64,000 nucleotides of DNA, taken from NCBI RefSeq assembly GCF_000226115.1, contig NC_016458.1, positions 1,550,001-1,614,000 on the forward strand. Direction: 5' to 3'. This document shows, piece by piece, positions 1 through 11,360 of this stretch. The position numbers were made by a program, and so were the translations under genes. The notes below the pieces were generated by a model. The model ran no database searches and was not told the DNA's origin. It saw only the letters and a list, made by a program, of their open reading frames with translations. The stretch is from Thermothielavioides terrestris NRRL 8126 (lineage: Eukaryota; Ascomycota; Sordariomycetes; Sordariales; Chaetomiaceae). Each line of letters opens with the position of its first letter. The first letter of the stretch is position 1.

Positions 1-790
1 GAGCAATGCACACTTGCATCACCCGAGACCCCGCATAGTGTATTCCGTACGCTGCGGATTCGATCTGCGAACAGCAGCTGCCAACCGGAAGGGTAGGATG
101 ATTGAATGTGACATCGAATCCGATACACTACCTAAGTTAGCGGCACCCCGCACTCTCAGCTGTGTGGGGCAAGTATTCCGCCTGGGAATGACCGCTACGG
201 ACCGGCCACTCGCAGCCGGCTGATTCCAGCTAACCTGGTCAGGCAGTCACGCATCGGGATTTGGGGGAAAAAGCCAAGGCTGCATCAACTGCATCTCGGG
301 AGATCTCAACAGCTTCTTCCGCTGGTGCAGTTCGATGCATTGGCGTGGAGCTTTTAGGTATTCCATACCGTCCGCTGATTACCTTACTGCTTACCTGAAC
401 TTACCTCGGGAGCAGGAGGGGAGGAAACGGGAGAATGGCCCTGGCCGAGGAGCCTGTCCCATGGCAGGGCCCAGCCTTGGCACGTGGGGCGAGTCTCTTG
501 CATCCAAGCAATTCGATTCGACGTCGCGTCTCTCCGGCAACCGATCACGAGCGAGGCGCGCGGCTGATGGCTGACCACCGTCACTCATTCAGCAGGACTG
601 ACCAACCGTCTCGGCTGCCTGGTGCAGCTCACCCCGTCATATTTCTGTCAGACAACGATAAGCAGGAGACCCTGTGAAGCCCATCTCTCTTCCCGGACAC
701 TGCTGTTGTGGACGATCGTTGTTGATATCCTGCTCGACCAAGGATATTTGTTTTGTTCTCTTTGCGTGTAAACCTGACTCTGAGACAACG
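1..790. other. Intergenic region upstream of the nuclease gene
   Basis: No open frame here resembles a known family, and none has convincing length or coding composition. It presumably holds the promoter and leader of the nuclease gene that starts at 791. A GTACGGA-type word (position 45, reverse sense) and a TACACTAC word (near 124) belong to the short recurring intergenic words reported under findings. Confidence 0.5.
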
Positions 791-1933
791 ATGAAGCTCT
801 CATCACTTGCCGTTGGCGCGTCAGCCGTGCCTGCAGCACTGGCCTGGGGCGGTATGTCGTCTCCCCCCTTGACCTTCTTGGTCTTGGACGAAACCCAACG
901 ACGCAACGCTCACAAATGGCACAGGCTTCGGCCACATCAGCGTCGCCTACCTGGCCAGCAACTTCGTGTCGCCGGCGACGACGTCCTACTTCCAGGCGCT
1001 GCTGGGCAACGACACGGGCGACTACCTCGCGGGCGTGGCGACGTGGGCTGACTCTGTGCGCTACACCAAGTGGGGACGGTTCTCCGCCGACTTCCACTTT
1101 ATCGACGCCAAGGACGACCCGCCGTCGTACTGCGGCGTCGACTTCGACCGCGACTGCAAGAAGGACCGCGGCTGCGTGGTCAGCGCGCTGTACAACTACA
1201 CGACGCGCCTGCTGGCCACCGACAACGACGCGGCGGGCGGCGAGCTGCCCGCGTCGGAGCGCGCCATCGCCGCCAAGTTCGTCGTGCACTTCGTCGGCGA
1301 CATCCACCAGCCGCTGCACACGGAAAACGTGGCGCGCGGCGGCAACGGAATCCCCGTGACGTTCGGCGGCGCCCGGTTCAACTTGCACCACGTGTGGGAC
1401 ACGAGCATCGTGGAGAAGCTGGTGGGCGCCGCCGCGCACCGGCGGCCGTACGAGGCGGCGAAGCGGTGGGCCGACGAGCTGACGGAGGAGATCAACGGGG
1501 GCAAGTACTCCCAGGACCGGATCGACTGGCTCAGGTCTGCGAACCTGTCGGATCCCATCGCCACCGCCATTGAGTGGGCAACCGAGTCGAACGCGTTCGT
1601 CTGCACGACGGGTAAGTGCTGTCGTTTAAATCTGTTCTTGAGCAAGCAAGCAAAAAGACAAAGAAGAAAAGAAAAGAAAAAAGAAAGTTCTGCATATGGT
1701 AGACATAGACATGATGTTGCACTGTCCATGATGGCTGATAACTTCCAACTCGCCTGCCAGTCATGCCCAACGGTCCGGAGGCCATCAAGGGCCAAGAACT
1801 GGGGTCAGACTACTACGAAGCCGCCGCCCCGGTGGTCGAGCTGCAGATTGCGCGGGCGGGATACCGGTTGGCAGCCTGGCTGGACCTGATCGTTTCGAGC
1901 ATCAACAGTCAATCGTCGCCGGGCGATCTGTAG
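791..1933 (+). CDS. Secreted P1/S1-type zinc nuclease
   Basis: Three exons: 791-851, 925-1611 and 1761-1933, giving 306 aa; both introns are GT-AG and keep frame. The family hydrolyses single-stranded DNA and RNA and 3'-nucleotides with a three-zinc centre. Residues 1-18 form a signal peptide, and cleavage would leave Trp19 as the mature N-terminus, which in this family is itself a zinc ligand. The other ligands known from nuclease P1 are all visible in order: His in WGGFGH, Asp in TWADSVR, His in DFHFID, the H-x3-D-x5-H set in HFVGDIHQPLH, and H-x3-D in HHVWD. NYT and NLS give possible N-glycosylation sites. The enzyme looks complete and active. It stands alone, with a long non-coding stretch downstream. 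Family assignment is very secure; substrate preference cannot be read from the sequence. Confidence 0.93.
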
Positions 1934-4900
1934 GTGCACTGTTATTGTTTGTCGCGCTTGTCAGAGCATCTCTGCAGGATGAGTGGCGATCTTGCCGCTG
2001 GACGGTAGTTGGAGCGGCAGGTCTTTGGATTTCTACGGCGCCTTCAACGTGGCATACGTCGTCATGGAGATCCGTTCCCATAAGCGGATCGTCGTGTGAG
2101 CCGCGGGCGGGTATTGATATTCGAGTTGTGATGCACACGAGGATTTCTCGCCAAGGCGAGCCGGCGCATCCTTTGTCTGATCATCCCGTCGGCACCAGCT
2201 ATCGTGATGCGGTGCCAAGAACGTGATGGACGGCAGTAGCTTGCTCCGAGTGCTCGCCGTCTCTCGTGTCTCGTTCCGGCGATCCCGGGTCACGGGTTCA
2301 CGGGAATCACGGCATGCTGGGACGTGGGATGTTGGGAAACGCCAAGCAACACTGTGGGGTGGGGAGAGGGAGAACGGGCTCGGCGGCAGATCCTGTCTGA
2401 CCGACTGCTGGAGGTTAGTCATCCGGCACTACACGAATTTGTGAGTCCTGAGTGAGCCAGTGAGAGAAATCTCGTAACGTTGTGCTTCCCCAGCCTGCCA
2501 ATCTAAAGTTTTTTGTTGCGTTTTCGCTGGTTGGGGACCAGGTTCAGACGAAAGGTTACATTTGTTTCAGGCAATCGAGCGGTGATCGGTCCTGTCAGAG
2601 GGAGCAAGATGGGCCTATGTAAATACGAGGAGCTGGAGGAGCACTGCGTCGTCTCAGGATGTGCAGGGGCCCGAACGCCTGCCGACGACCTTGACGCTCC
2701 ACGCTTGCACTACTTCCGCAGGTAGCACGGGAATGCCAGGTTCGCGGGCCGCTGCTGGCTGTTTACTACAACAATCCATCCCTTCACGCTGCGCAGGCGA
2801 GCGGCATGGGAGAGCGTGGTCCTAGGCGGAGCGGAATTATCCATCCCCTCACCCAACCATCGATCTTTTCACGATCTGAGCGAGGGAGTTATACTTCGTA
2901 GTAGTAACACCGGCCACATGCCGGACAGTCCCGATACATGGCGACCGAAACATCGGCTTGCGATGCTGGCCGGCGACCGTAAGCCGGGGTTCACGGGTCA
3001 TCCCAACTTAACCCCCAGCTGGGATGAAACGGGGGATGACCATGCCCTGGCAGGCGAGGCTGTTGTTTCGGTGCCGTTGCGTTGGGACTTTTTTCTTTCG
3101 AAGTTCAGACAGCGGGTCCTCGGAAATACCATAGTACGGAGCAGACATCGTAGCAGTCGGCCATCTTCAGCCTGTACGGGGATTGTGCGTCGTCTAACTG
3201 AAGCATCCCAGACTGCTGGAAAGGAGGTTTCGGAAACCCGCCCTGGAGAAAACAGTGAAGACTGCAGGGCTACGGCCCGACCAGGGGAGAATGTGGGTCC
3301 ATGCCCAGAGTCTCATGGACCCTGGCCAGCGGATAACGTTACCTGGCATGGAACTTTAAAAGTTTAATCGATTCCTTGGCCTGTGCCTATTGCATCGAAG
3401 GCGCCCACGGGAGCACCTCCACTAATGTACAATACAATGCTTGTTTGTTTGTTAGTTTGGTTCTTACCCCCACTTTTTGACAGGGGGCTACAGCCAACCA
3501 AAGTCGGCCTTTTGACCCGCCTGTTCCATTCTCTAGCCTCATCACTCTCCAGACTCCAAGTTCAAGTGAGGCACGTTCGAGTATAGTGAAGCAGTGGATT
3601 GAACACAATTATCCTATCTAGCTAACTAGCCAGGTACCGAAGGAAGCTGCATTATGGGCAGAGGCTGCAGTGCCCCTGACTTTCTATTGCGGTTAGTCTA
3701 TTCTATGCCAAGACGGCTAGGTAGGTACCTGTGATTTAGAGCCCCTGTCGTGATCCACTATAAGTACCAAACTAACGAACAAACAAGGGGGGCATTGTAA
3801 GCTTCTCATCCGTACGCTTGCCATGGAGGTTGGCGGGGCCAGATTCACCTTCCTCCTGGCCTCCGGTGTTCGGGGCTGCCCAGTGAGGAGGTCGCCTCCT
3901 TTTCCCGTCGTGTACGGTTAAGATATGTTGGCTGACCGCCATCTTGGTCCGGCAATCTTTCGGCGTTAGCGGGGACAGCTAAACATATCTGATTAGTGTA
4001 GTGTAGTGCTGGCATTCACCCGTGACCGATGTCAAGTCCGAGCCGTGAGAACACCGACTGCCAGACTAAGTGCAAAAGACGACGTCCTGATACACAGTCC
4101 AGCAGCCGATGCCCATGCGTGCATGGGGACGGTGGAGACGGCACCCCACAGGGCAGTTGTAAAGTTTGCCGGTATCCGTAGGCAGGGAGCCGCCGAGCGA
4201 CTCCTCCGACACGGCCGTGTCCCGGAGGCGGCGGTTGTGAATTGAAGGGGATTGCCGGCCAGCCGCCGCGGCCGAGAAGCGCCGCGAAGGGATGAAGTGG
4301 GGAATGGACCCCACGGGCCCACAACAGGGAGCGGCAGTCTGCGGTCGCTCGCTTGCGCTTCATCCCGAGACACAAGCTGCCAGATCGCCCTCGTCAAGCT
4401 CTCTGATTGGTTAGAGCTGGGACGAGCAGGGACGAGCAGGGACAGCGATGAGGACCTGGGACAGAAGCGGCTTCAACTTCAAGCCAGTGATCCCAGCGTA
4501 CGGCCTGTCATTGCGCGCGCTCTGATCGAGCTGGCGCTGTGAATTCTTGCACCGTTCAGCTGCCGCAGGCAGGCCGAAATTTCGGTGGTTGACTGGGACG
4601 ATTGGCGGCCAGTATTGTACGCCCGTCATCTCAAGTTTCTCCGCATTGCGGGTTCGCGCCTCGCTGGGCCTCGCGCGAGCCGCGCAGCCGCCGGCCGGTC
4701 TGATCAAGGTTGGCCACTGGGAAGCGTGGGGCAGGCTGCTCTTGGCTCCGATCTCCTAGTGTACACCTATGGCGCGGTACCTGATCTCATCTGGATCCCG
4801 GCCCATCAGCAAGGCACACTTTCTCTTTTTGTCTGTCGTGCCTGCCTATCCCCTCCATGCTCCATGGTCATCCTTGGCCCCCGCGCCTCGTGACTGGTCT

Positions 4901-5690
4901 CGACAGCTAGTGTAGTCCAGGCATCCAAAGGACCCTGTCATCCCAAGTTCCCTCATCGAACTTGCACTAAGTTCATTCTTCGCCGGCGGAAGTTTGATGT
5001 CGGACTTGGACGCTGCAAGGAATGGGTTCCTACAGGTTCCAGCTGCACTCCGTCCCCTCCCCCTTCTGTTGCAGTCCCCGTCAGACGATTCTGACATACC
5101 CCCCTGACCGCGCTTCCCTGCACCACGTTTTGGAATCGCGGAGACGCACGCAACCTTGTTGTCTCCCCCTGTCAGTTACCCCCGTCGTCCTTGGGCTCCT
5201 GGTCGCTGAAGCTTGGCAATGCCGTTGCTGGGTGGCTCCGGAAGGGCTCGAAACCGCTTGGCTCCCCGGGGGCATGAGAAACAAGGGCTTGGCGTTCATG
5301 TCAGATCGCCGTCGCAGCACGCCTCCCTGCTATTTTCCGGCCGCCAAGTCCAACTTATAACATCGGCGCTGGCCTCAGCACCTGTCGTGACTCTTCTTCT
5401 CTCGACCATGCCCTCTTCCCTCTCTCCGCGGTGGTAACTGTGTCCGTCCGTCGGTCTTCGTTTCGTCCCTTCTTTCCGTTCGTTCCTTTCTTCGGACGCG
5501 GGTTGTACTTGTACATATCCCTCCGATTCATCGACACTAGCTGTCGTTCACCACTCCTTTGGCGCGCTTTTTTTTGCTTTTGACGGTCTGGCACCATCTT
5601 CTCTCGGTTCGATTCACATAGGCTCCCGCGGAGCTTAATCTTTGTTCTCGAACGACACGCCGACTTCTATCTCGCGCACAGCCGCCCAAC
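1934..5690. other. Long intergenic region, no convincing gene
   Basis: Open frames up to 183 codons occur (for example 2816-3367 plus and 4032-4397 minus), but none has recognisable motifs, plausible composition or splice structure. A short tandem repeat of GGGACGAGCA lies near 4426-4445. TAGTGTA words are seen near 3997-4005, 4759 and 4908. The last 250 bp is the pyrimidine-rich leader of the next gene, listed separately. Confidence 0.5.
5440..5690 (+). promoter_or_regulatory. Pyrimidine-rich promoter/leader of the Asn-rich secreted protein gene
   Basis: From about 5440 to 5640 the plus strand is strongly C/T-rich, with runs such as TCGTTTCGTCCC and TTCTTTCCGTTCG. Pyrimidine-rich tracts just upstream of or within the leader are typical of strongly expressed filamentous-fungal genes. 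The exact transcription start cannot be placed by reading. Confidence 0.4.
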
Positions 5691-7556
5691 ATGTTGATGA
5701 AGACTGCGGTGACGGCCCTCCTGGCTCTGGCCCTGGCTGCCGAGGCGGCCTCGGTCCATCAATACAGGTCGCCTCTTGCCTTGGAACGACGACAGAACAG
5801 GGGAGGGAACCGGGGCGGGAACAACAAGGGCAACAATAACAACGCCAACAACAACGCCAACAATAACAACAACGGTAACAACAATGGCAACAACAACAAC
5901 GCCGCCTCGGTTACCTGCCTCGCCCCGAATGCCCTCCAGACCGCATCGGAGTCGACCGGCCAGAACAGCGCGGTCGCCGCTGATGGCCAGGTGAACTCGG
6001 CCACGTACGTCGACGCCTTCCCCGCACAGGATCGACTTTCCCGCGCTGACCCGTTCCCAGTGACCCGGCCAACTTCATCAACTTCTGCGCCGGTCAGACC
6101 CTGACCAATGGTCTGCAGAACCGCGACGGGTCCTGCAACGGTATCGGTATGTACATTGCGGACCCGGAAGGCCGCCCGTGGTCCTCGCTAACGCTGGGCA
6201 GTGATGGGCAAGATTCCGGCCGCCAACAAGATGGTTTCGACCGTCATTCTGAACCCCAAGAACAATGACAACCTCCAGGCGCTCACGTCCTTCAACGTTA
6301 CGCTCAACGTCGCCAACATGCAGCTCGGCTCCTTCACCAACGCCACGAGCACGTACTACGCGGCGCCTCAGGATCTCAGCGGAAACGGTCAGATCATCGG
6401 CCACACTCACGTCACGATTCAGGACACGGGCAACACGTTGAACCCCACCCAGCCCCTGGATGCGACCCAGTTCGCCTTCTTCAAGGGCATCAATGACGCC
6501 GGGAACGGCCAGGGTCTGGTCACCACCGAGGTGACGGGCGGTCTTCCGAAGGGCTGCTACCGTGTTTGCACCATGTCTAGCGCGTCCAACCATCAGCCCG
6601 TGTTGATGCCGGTTGCCCAGCGTGGTGCGCAGGATGACTGCCGCTACTTCAGCGTCGGCGGTGCCTGCGGCAATGGCGGCAACAACGCCAACAACAACAA
6701 TGCTGGCAACAACGCGAACAACAACAATGCCGGTAACAACGCCAACAACAATGCCGGCAACAACGCCAACAACAACGCTGGCAACAATGCCAACAAGGGT
6801 GGCAACAACGCCAACAACAACAACGCCGGCAACAACGCCAACAACAACAATGCCGGCAACAACGCCAACAACAACAATGCCGGCAACAACGCCAACAACA
6901 ACGCTGGCAACAATGCCAACAAGGGCGGCAACAATGCCAAGGGCGGTAACAACGCTGGCAACAACGCTGGCAACAACGCTGGCAACAACGCTGGAAACAA
7001 CGCTGGAAACAACGCTGGCAACAACGCTGGAAACAACGCTGGAAACAACGCTGGCAACAACGCTGGAAACAACGCTGGAAACAACGCTGGCAACAACGCT
7101 GGAAACAACGCTGGCAACAACGCTGGAAACAACGCTGGCAACAACGCTGGAAACAACGCTGGCAACAACGCTGGAAACAACGCTGGAAACAACGCTGCCA
7201 ACAATGCTGGTAACAATGCTGCCAGCAATGCTGGCAACAACACTGCCAACAATGCTGGCAACAACGCTAACAACAACGCTGGCAACAACCGTGGCGCCAA
7301 GGCGGTTGATAACGGTGCGGCTGCCTCGAACATCGGCGGCATCGCCGCTCCGGCGGTCCAGAGCACCGGCGACAGCGCCCGTCCTTTCTCGGTCAACGGC
7401 GATACCTTCGCCACCAAGGCGGCCGCCGTCCAGCGCGCCTGCGCCATCCAAAACAACGCCTGCGCTAATGCCGTCAACTCGGGACAGGTCCAGGGTTCGT
7501 CCGTCGCCGACTGCAACCAGCAAGAAGCGGCGTGCCGGGCGGCCGGCGGCGCTTAG
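5691..7556 (+). CDS. Secreted Asn/Gly/Ala-repeat protein
   Basis: Exons 5691-6004, 6061-6146 and 6202-7556 give 584 aa; a start at Met3 (5697) is equally possible. A signal peptide is followed by an Arg-Arg site and an Asn-rich linker. The conserved core then runs from DPANFINFCAG through GSCNGI, VMGKIPA, GQIIGHTHVTIQD, FAFFKGINDAG and CYRVCTMSSASNHQPV. I recognise this core as a fungal extracellular family, members of which are often mislabelled 'ribosomal protein S17' in databases; that label should be ignored. Next comes a long NNA/NNAG repeat (about 6670-7290), then a C-terminal Cys-containing module starting RPFSVNGDTF. The function is unknown; a cell-wall or surface role is inferred from the signal peptide and the repeat. 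The repeat length is probably variable between strains. Confidence 0.85.
6949..7194 (+). repeat. 12-bp coding minisatellite (NNAG)20
   Basis: Twenty consecutive units of the 12-bp word AACAACGCTGGM encode Asn-Asn-Ala-Gly. Only the Gly codon's third base varies (ggc or gga). Its order shows higher-order periods: three ggc-gga-gga blocks of 36 bp, followed by three ggc-gga blocks of 24 bp. This points to recent unequal exchange. More degenerate NNN/NNA repeats flank it from about 6670 to 7290. Confidence 0.95.
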
Positions 7557-9919
7557 ATAGCCGGTCTTGGCTGGTCGTTAACCCCAGGTGCCACCCCGAC
7601 CCTCACCGCAGCGCCGCTCCGTGCCAAGAGCGGATAGGCGGGTCTCGTCCCGCGAGGAAGGGAAATCGCGAGCTCCTGAACCAGATGGCAGACATGCCCG
7701 ATAACTCCCCGTTCTGCTTGGGTCCCTCCGGCTGCTGGTACGGAGCCTGCGACGGAAGGGAGTGTGTACCATATACTTTTTTTTTCCTTTCTATTTGGTT
7801 TCTAGCGGAATCACGCAAGGCAATTTTGGTCCTTAATCTCTTGTGGCTCTGGTTGTTTCTCTGCAGGCGGGCGGGCGGTCAGGTGGGGGTTTGCGTCTTT
7901 CCATGTCATAAACGACAGCACAACTCCTGGTCGTTCTAGAAAAGAATCGGAAGACGCTCCCGGTCGTTGTTTCTTGGATAACCATCTCCTGTTCTTGGGC
8001 TATTTTCCTATCTACGCTGTCGATACGCTCGGGGACGTGTTATGACATTGTTTTTTGTGCAGCTTTGTGCGTGCATCGGCTACACAGACGGTGGTGAGTG
8101 TGACAGCGCCAAGGGTGGTAAAGGTAAGTAACTACCTAGTAGTTAGTAGTAGGTAGTGTTTTTAGAGGGTGTGGAGAGCGATGAATGTGCATCCGGTCAG
8201 CGACTGGGGACACTTTGAAAACCAGACGATCTTCTTCCTTGCTTACTCTGCTCTGCCCTACTTAGAGGAGAAGGCGTAACTGGACGGGTGCTGGCGCCGA
8301 GGGGAGAGGCAGGAAGGCGGGATTGTGCGGCGTGTGAGAGATTTGCGTCGGATCGCCCGCGGTCCGGCACTTCGTGTCTCAGACGGGGGAGGGTAAACAG
8401 GGCGGGGAGCATGGCATTTCGTCGTAAGGTATTCTCCCCGTTTCTGCTCGGGATCAGTACAGTCCGGCAATGGTGGAGCCTCAAATTGGGGGCCTCAAAT
8501 CAGGGATTTCAAATCGGGAGGTGCGCGGTGGTGAAACGGGAAGGGAAGAAAGGGTGGTGTTCTTGAAACAGCCAAGGGCGTACCGTGTTGCTGGCTGGCT
8601 GTTTTGCTGGATCAGAAAAGAGTAACACCTCTAATACTGAGGGAGGGTATTGGAACTTACCTTACCTACGGAGTTGCATACACGATTTCGTCCTGTCTGT
8701 TGGTAAAATGAGTGAGCGTGGTCGATGTCTGTTGTATGCTGACAAGTACGGAAAACATGAGAACTGCTTGACTGCTGCTATTACATTAATTAACCCTCCT
8801 GGTTGGCAGATGTAGGAGTCTCTGTAGATACCTTACACTTTTGCCCCCTTAGGAGGATTGCACTGCGTTGCTCATGCTTTCGTTCGGCTGGCGAGCGGCG
8901 TTTGGTGATGTCACTGCCACTCACTTCACTCCGCACTCAGCGGACCTGGAAGTGACGGAATTGGAAAATGATTGAACACCTATGTGATCGCTTGAGTACC
9001 TGGTCGGTTCCTCAATCATTGGTCTAAATTCTTCGTCATATCGTGGGAGGGCGGCGGTAGGAGATTTATTTCATCTGATCGCTGGCTGTGCGCTTTGAGA
9101 GTAAGGGTAAGTGAGCGGCCCTTGTTGAGAACTCATCTCATCGTAGTTGAGGACTCATCTCATCGAGCTCAGTGCGAGTGAGCTGAGTGTGAGTGGCTCG
9201 AGACAAGTCCGCACATCGACTTAACCCCAGCGGTCAGTGATCGAAGACGTCTCCCGAAATGAGAATATTATTGAACCCCTAATGTCAAGAGTAGCAGTAA
9301 TACAACAATGCTCAGTCGTCGCATGGTATTTGTGACTACCCGGATGTGAGAGCCCTCCAAGGTTCCAACCACGCCTCATCTCATTGTCAACTTCACTAAA
9401 ACCGGTGGAGTGACTGTCTTCTGCCAGGAGTGTTCTGCGACGGATAACCAAGATGACATGCCAGCCACGTGTTGACCACGACCACAACGGAAGCTCAGAT
9501 CAACTTCGGAGTCCCGAGCCAAACATCTTGATGCGTACGGGGTAGCACAGGAAACCCTTCCGTTGTCTGCTCCTGCTGTGTTTCCCAGCTTAGCGAGCCA
9601 CTTAGCTTCACAGCGACGATGGCTCGCTCTTTCCCACCGGACCTCCGAGACCCCCCGAGCGAGTCGGCTTCTCCCTTGCTCAGCCAGCCCGGATTGGACT
9701 TTCCAATTTCTCATCCCGGAGTGTGACTTCTGTGCTCTCTGCCTCACAGTAAGCACAACAACACAAACAAAACACCACTGTTCTTGTTACAGCAGCGAGA
9801 CACAACCTACGCCCCTCAGATCCCATCCTCCTCTCACAGCAGCAGTTCGGAACCTATCACCAGCGCCAGCCTCTGAGCACCGTCACCCTGCACCTCCCAT
9901 CACCACACGGCAAAGGAAC
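7557..9919. other. Intergenic region
   Basis: The first part is the probable 3' UTR of the Asn-rich protein gene. No coding region could be supported. The DNA has T-rich stretches and stop codons in all frames at moderate spacing. The last 300 bp, CA-rich with many short ACAACA words, is probably the leader of the SnoaL-like gene at 9920. Confidence 0.5.
9124..9166. repeat. 22-bp tandem duplication
   Basis: Two adjacent copies of a unit reading GTTGAGRACTCATCTCATCG lie at about 9124-9145 and 9146-9166, differing at one position. It is intergenic, with no associated gene. Confidence 0.7.
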
Positions 9920-10762
9920 ATGACGGCCCCGACACCGACTACTCAACAAGCCCGCGCCGCCCAAGCATCCCACCCAGCCCAACCACCACCACCTCTCCCA
10001 AACCCAGACCGAAACCACAACCAGAACCAAGACGACCGCACCCCGGCACTCACCGCCCTCACAACCCAAATCCAAACCAGGCTACTGACCGTCTACCGGG
10101 ACCTCCGCCAGCTCCCCACCCTCGCCCATCCCGAGATAATCCTGCACCCAGCCGACCGGGACCTGGTCCGGCCGCCGCGGCCGCCGCTGCGCGGGCTGGC
10201 GGCGGCGCAGCGACACGAGGAGGCGCTGGTCGCGGCGGCGCGGGGCACGCTTGTGATGGACGTGTCGAGCGTCACGGTTGGGGAGGGGGGTGTGTTCGCG
10301 TGCGTGATGGGGGTTTTGAGGGCTGGTGGGGACTGGAATGGGGATGGGAATGGTTCTAAGGGGGATGGGGATGGGGATGGGGATGGTTCTGAGGAGGGAC
10401 AGCAAACCGGATCAACAGCAGGAACAGGCGCTGGCGCTGGCTCAGCAACAGCAACAGCACGACCAAAGCCGAGAGGCAAGATCGCAGTCCCGTTCTGCGG
10501 GCTGTGGAGGTTCGACGGCGAGGGCAGGGCCGTCGAGCACTGGTACGTAACTCAACCAGTGCAGCGCTCTTCAATCACGTCTACTCCGTTGTTCAAGGAC
10601 CAGAGCATCCAACCCGTGCTCTGGAACAGCCCGTGCTCCCTCCGCGGCTGTACTCCCATGCACGTTTGTGGCAAACAGAAATATCACTGACCACGGCTTT
10701 ACAACCTTAGGGAAAACGCTGCGGATCCGGAGGCGCTGGCACAGTGGTTACGGGGGGAATGA
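9920..10762 (+). CDS. SnoaL/NTF2-like fold protein with low-complexity insert
   Basis: Exons 9920-10542 and 10711-10762 give 224 aa. The intron restores the sequence EHWENAADPEAL, the usual end of SnoaL-like (NTF2-fold) proteins, in which a preceding strand carries the central pocket residues (here FCGLWRFDGEGRAVEHW). The first 40 residues are Pro/Gln/Asn-rich and look disordered. Between strands there is a Gly-Asp run (encoded by GGGGAT repeats) and a Thr/Ala/Gly-rich segment, unusual inside such a small domain. Fungal relatives are mostly uncharacterised; some bacterial SnoaL proteins are polyketide cyclases, but no polyketide genes lie here. Catalytic function is therefore not claimed. The start was chosen as the first ATG after a long CA-rich leader. 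Confidence 0.7.
10327..10400 (+). repeat. GGGGAT-type repeat inside the SnoaL-like gene
   Basis: Repeats of GGGGATGG and GGGAATGG encode a Gly-Asp-rich loop. Runs of three to five guanines at short spacing could form a G-quadruplex on the coding strand. Confidence 0.7.
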
Positions 10763-11360
10763 GCGAGGTAGTGGTATTGGGTGGAGGGCGCGAGACGTGA
10801 GAAGAGTGAGAGGGTGAAAGGGAGTGCGTGAGAAGGCAGCAGCGATACAGAGAGGCAGGGTGAGGGGTAGAAATGGGAAGTGGATGGAGACACAGGGAGA
10901 CAAGTCGACGGCCGACCACCAGTCAAACAGGCCGCCCCCCTTTAACATCATCGCCTACTCCCGCACATGGCTGCGCAATAAATCTCGTATATACGTCCAA
11001 TCTTAATACAGCAAACCGTATTCCACAACACTCGTACAGCGTAGAATGTACATACATACCTGTCCCCTCCCAAAGTCGGCAGTGATGCCATGGCCTGCAA
11101 GCAAGCCTTCTATACAGCCGGACCGCAGCACCGCGCCCCGCGTTTTCATACTAAACCATTGTCCGACGTCCTGCCATCGTGAAACACGTCAACGCCAGCA
11201 ACAGATCGGATTCAGCAAAGGCCGATGGCCCTCTCCCGCTTGACCGAGCATATAGGGGTCGAAATCGAACCCGGTCGTTGTAGCTGTCGTTGCTGTTTTC
11301 GTTCTCGTCATCCTCGTCTCGTCATCCTGCTCCCGCATGCTTCCTTGCTTCCACTCGAGA
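10763..11360. other. Convergent intergenic region
   Basis: This lies between the 3' ends of the SnoaL-like gene (plus) and the DUF8032-type gene (minus). No coding signal was seen; it presumably holds both 3' UTRs. Confidence 0.5.

Noticed and set aside
2995..3035. TCCCA...CCCCCAG...TGGGATGA palindromic word also seen near 38890 and 24807
   Set aside because: The match is partial and short; I could not show flanking duplications or a consistent length.
2816..3367. 183-codon plus-strand open frame
   Set aside because: No motif, odd composition and no splice structure; probably chance.
5600..5625. GGTTCGATTC resembling a tRNA B box
   Set aside because: No A box at the right distance and no cloverleaf; it lies in the leader of the Asn-rich protein gene.
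6078..7523. 481-codon minus-strand open frame rich in Val-Ser-Ser-Val
   Set aside because: It is the antisense reading of the NNAG minisatellite; it stays open only because the repeat has no stops, and it has no family resemblance.
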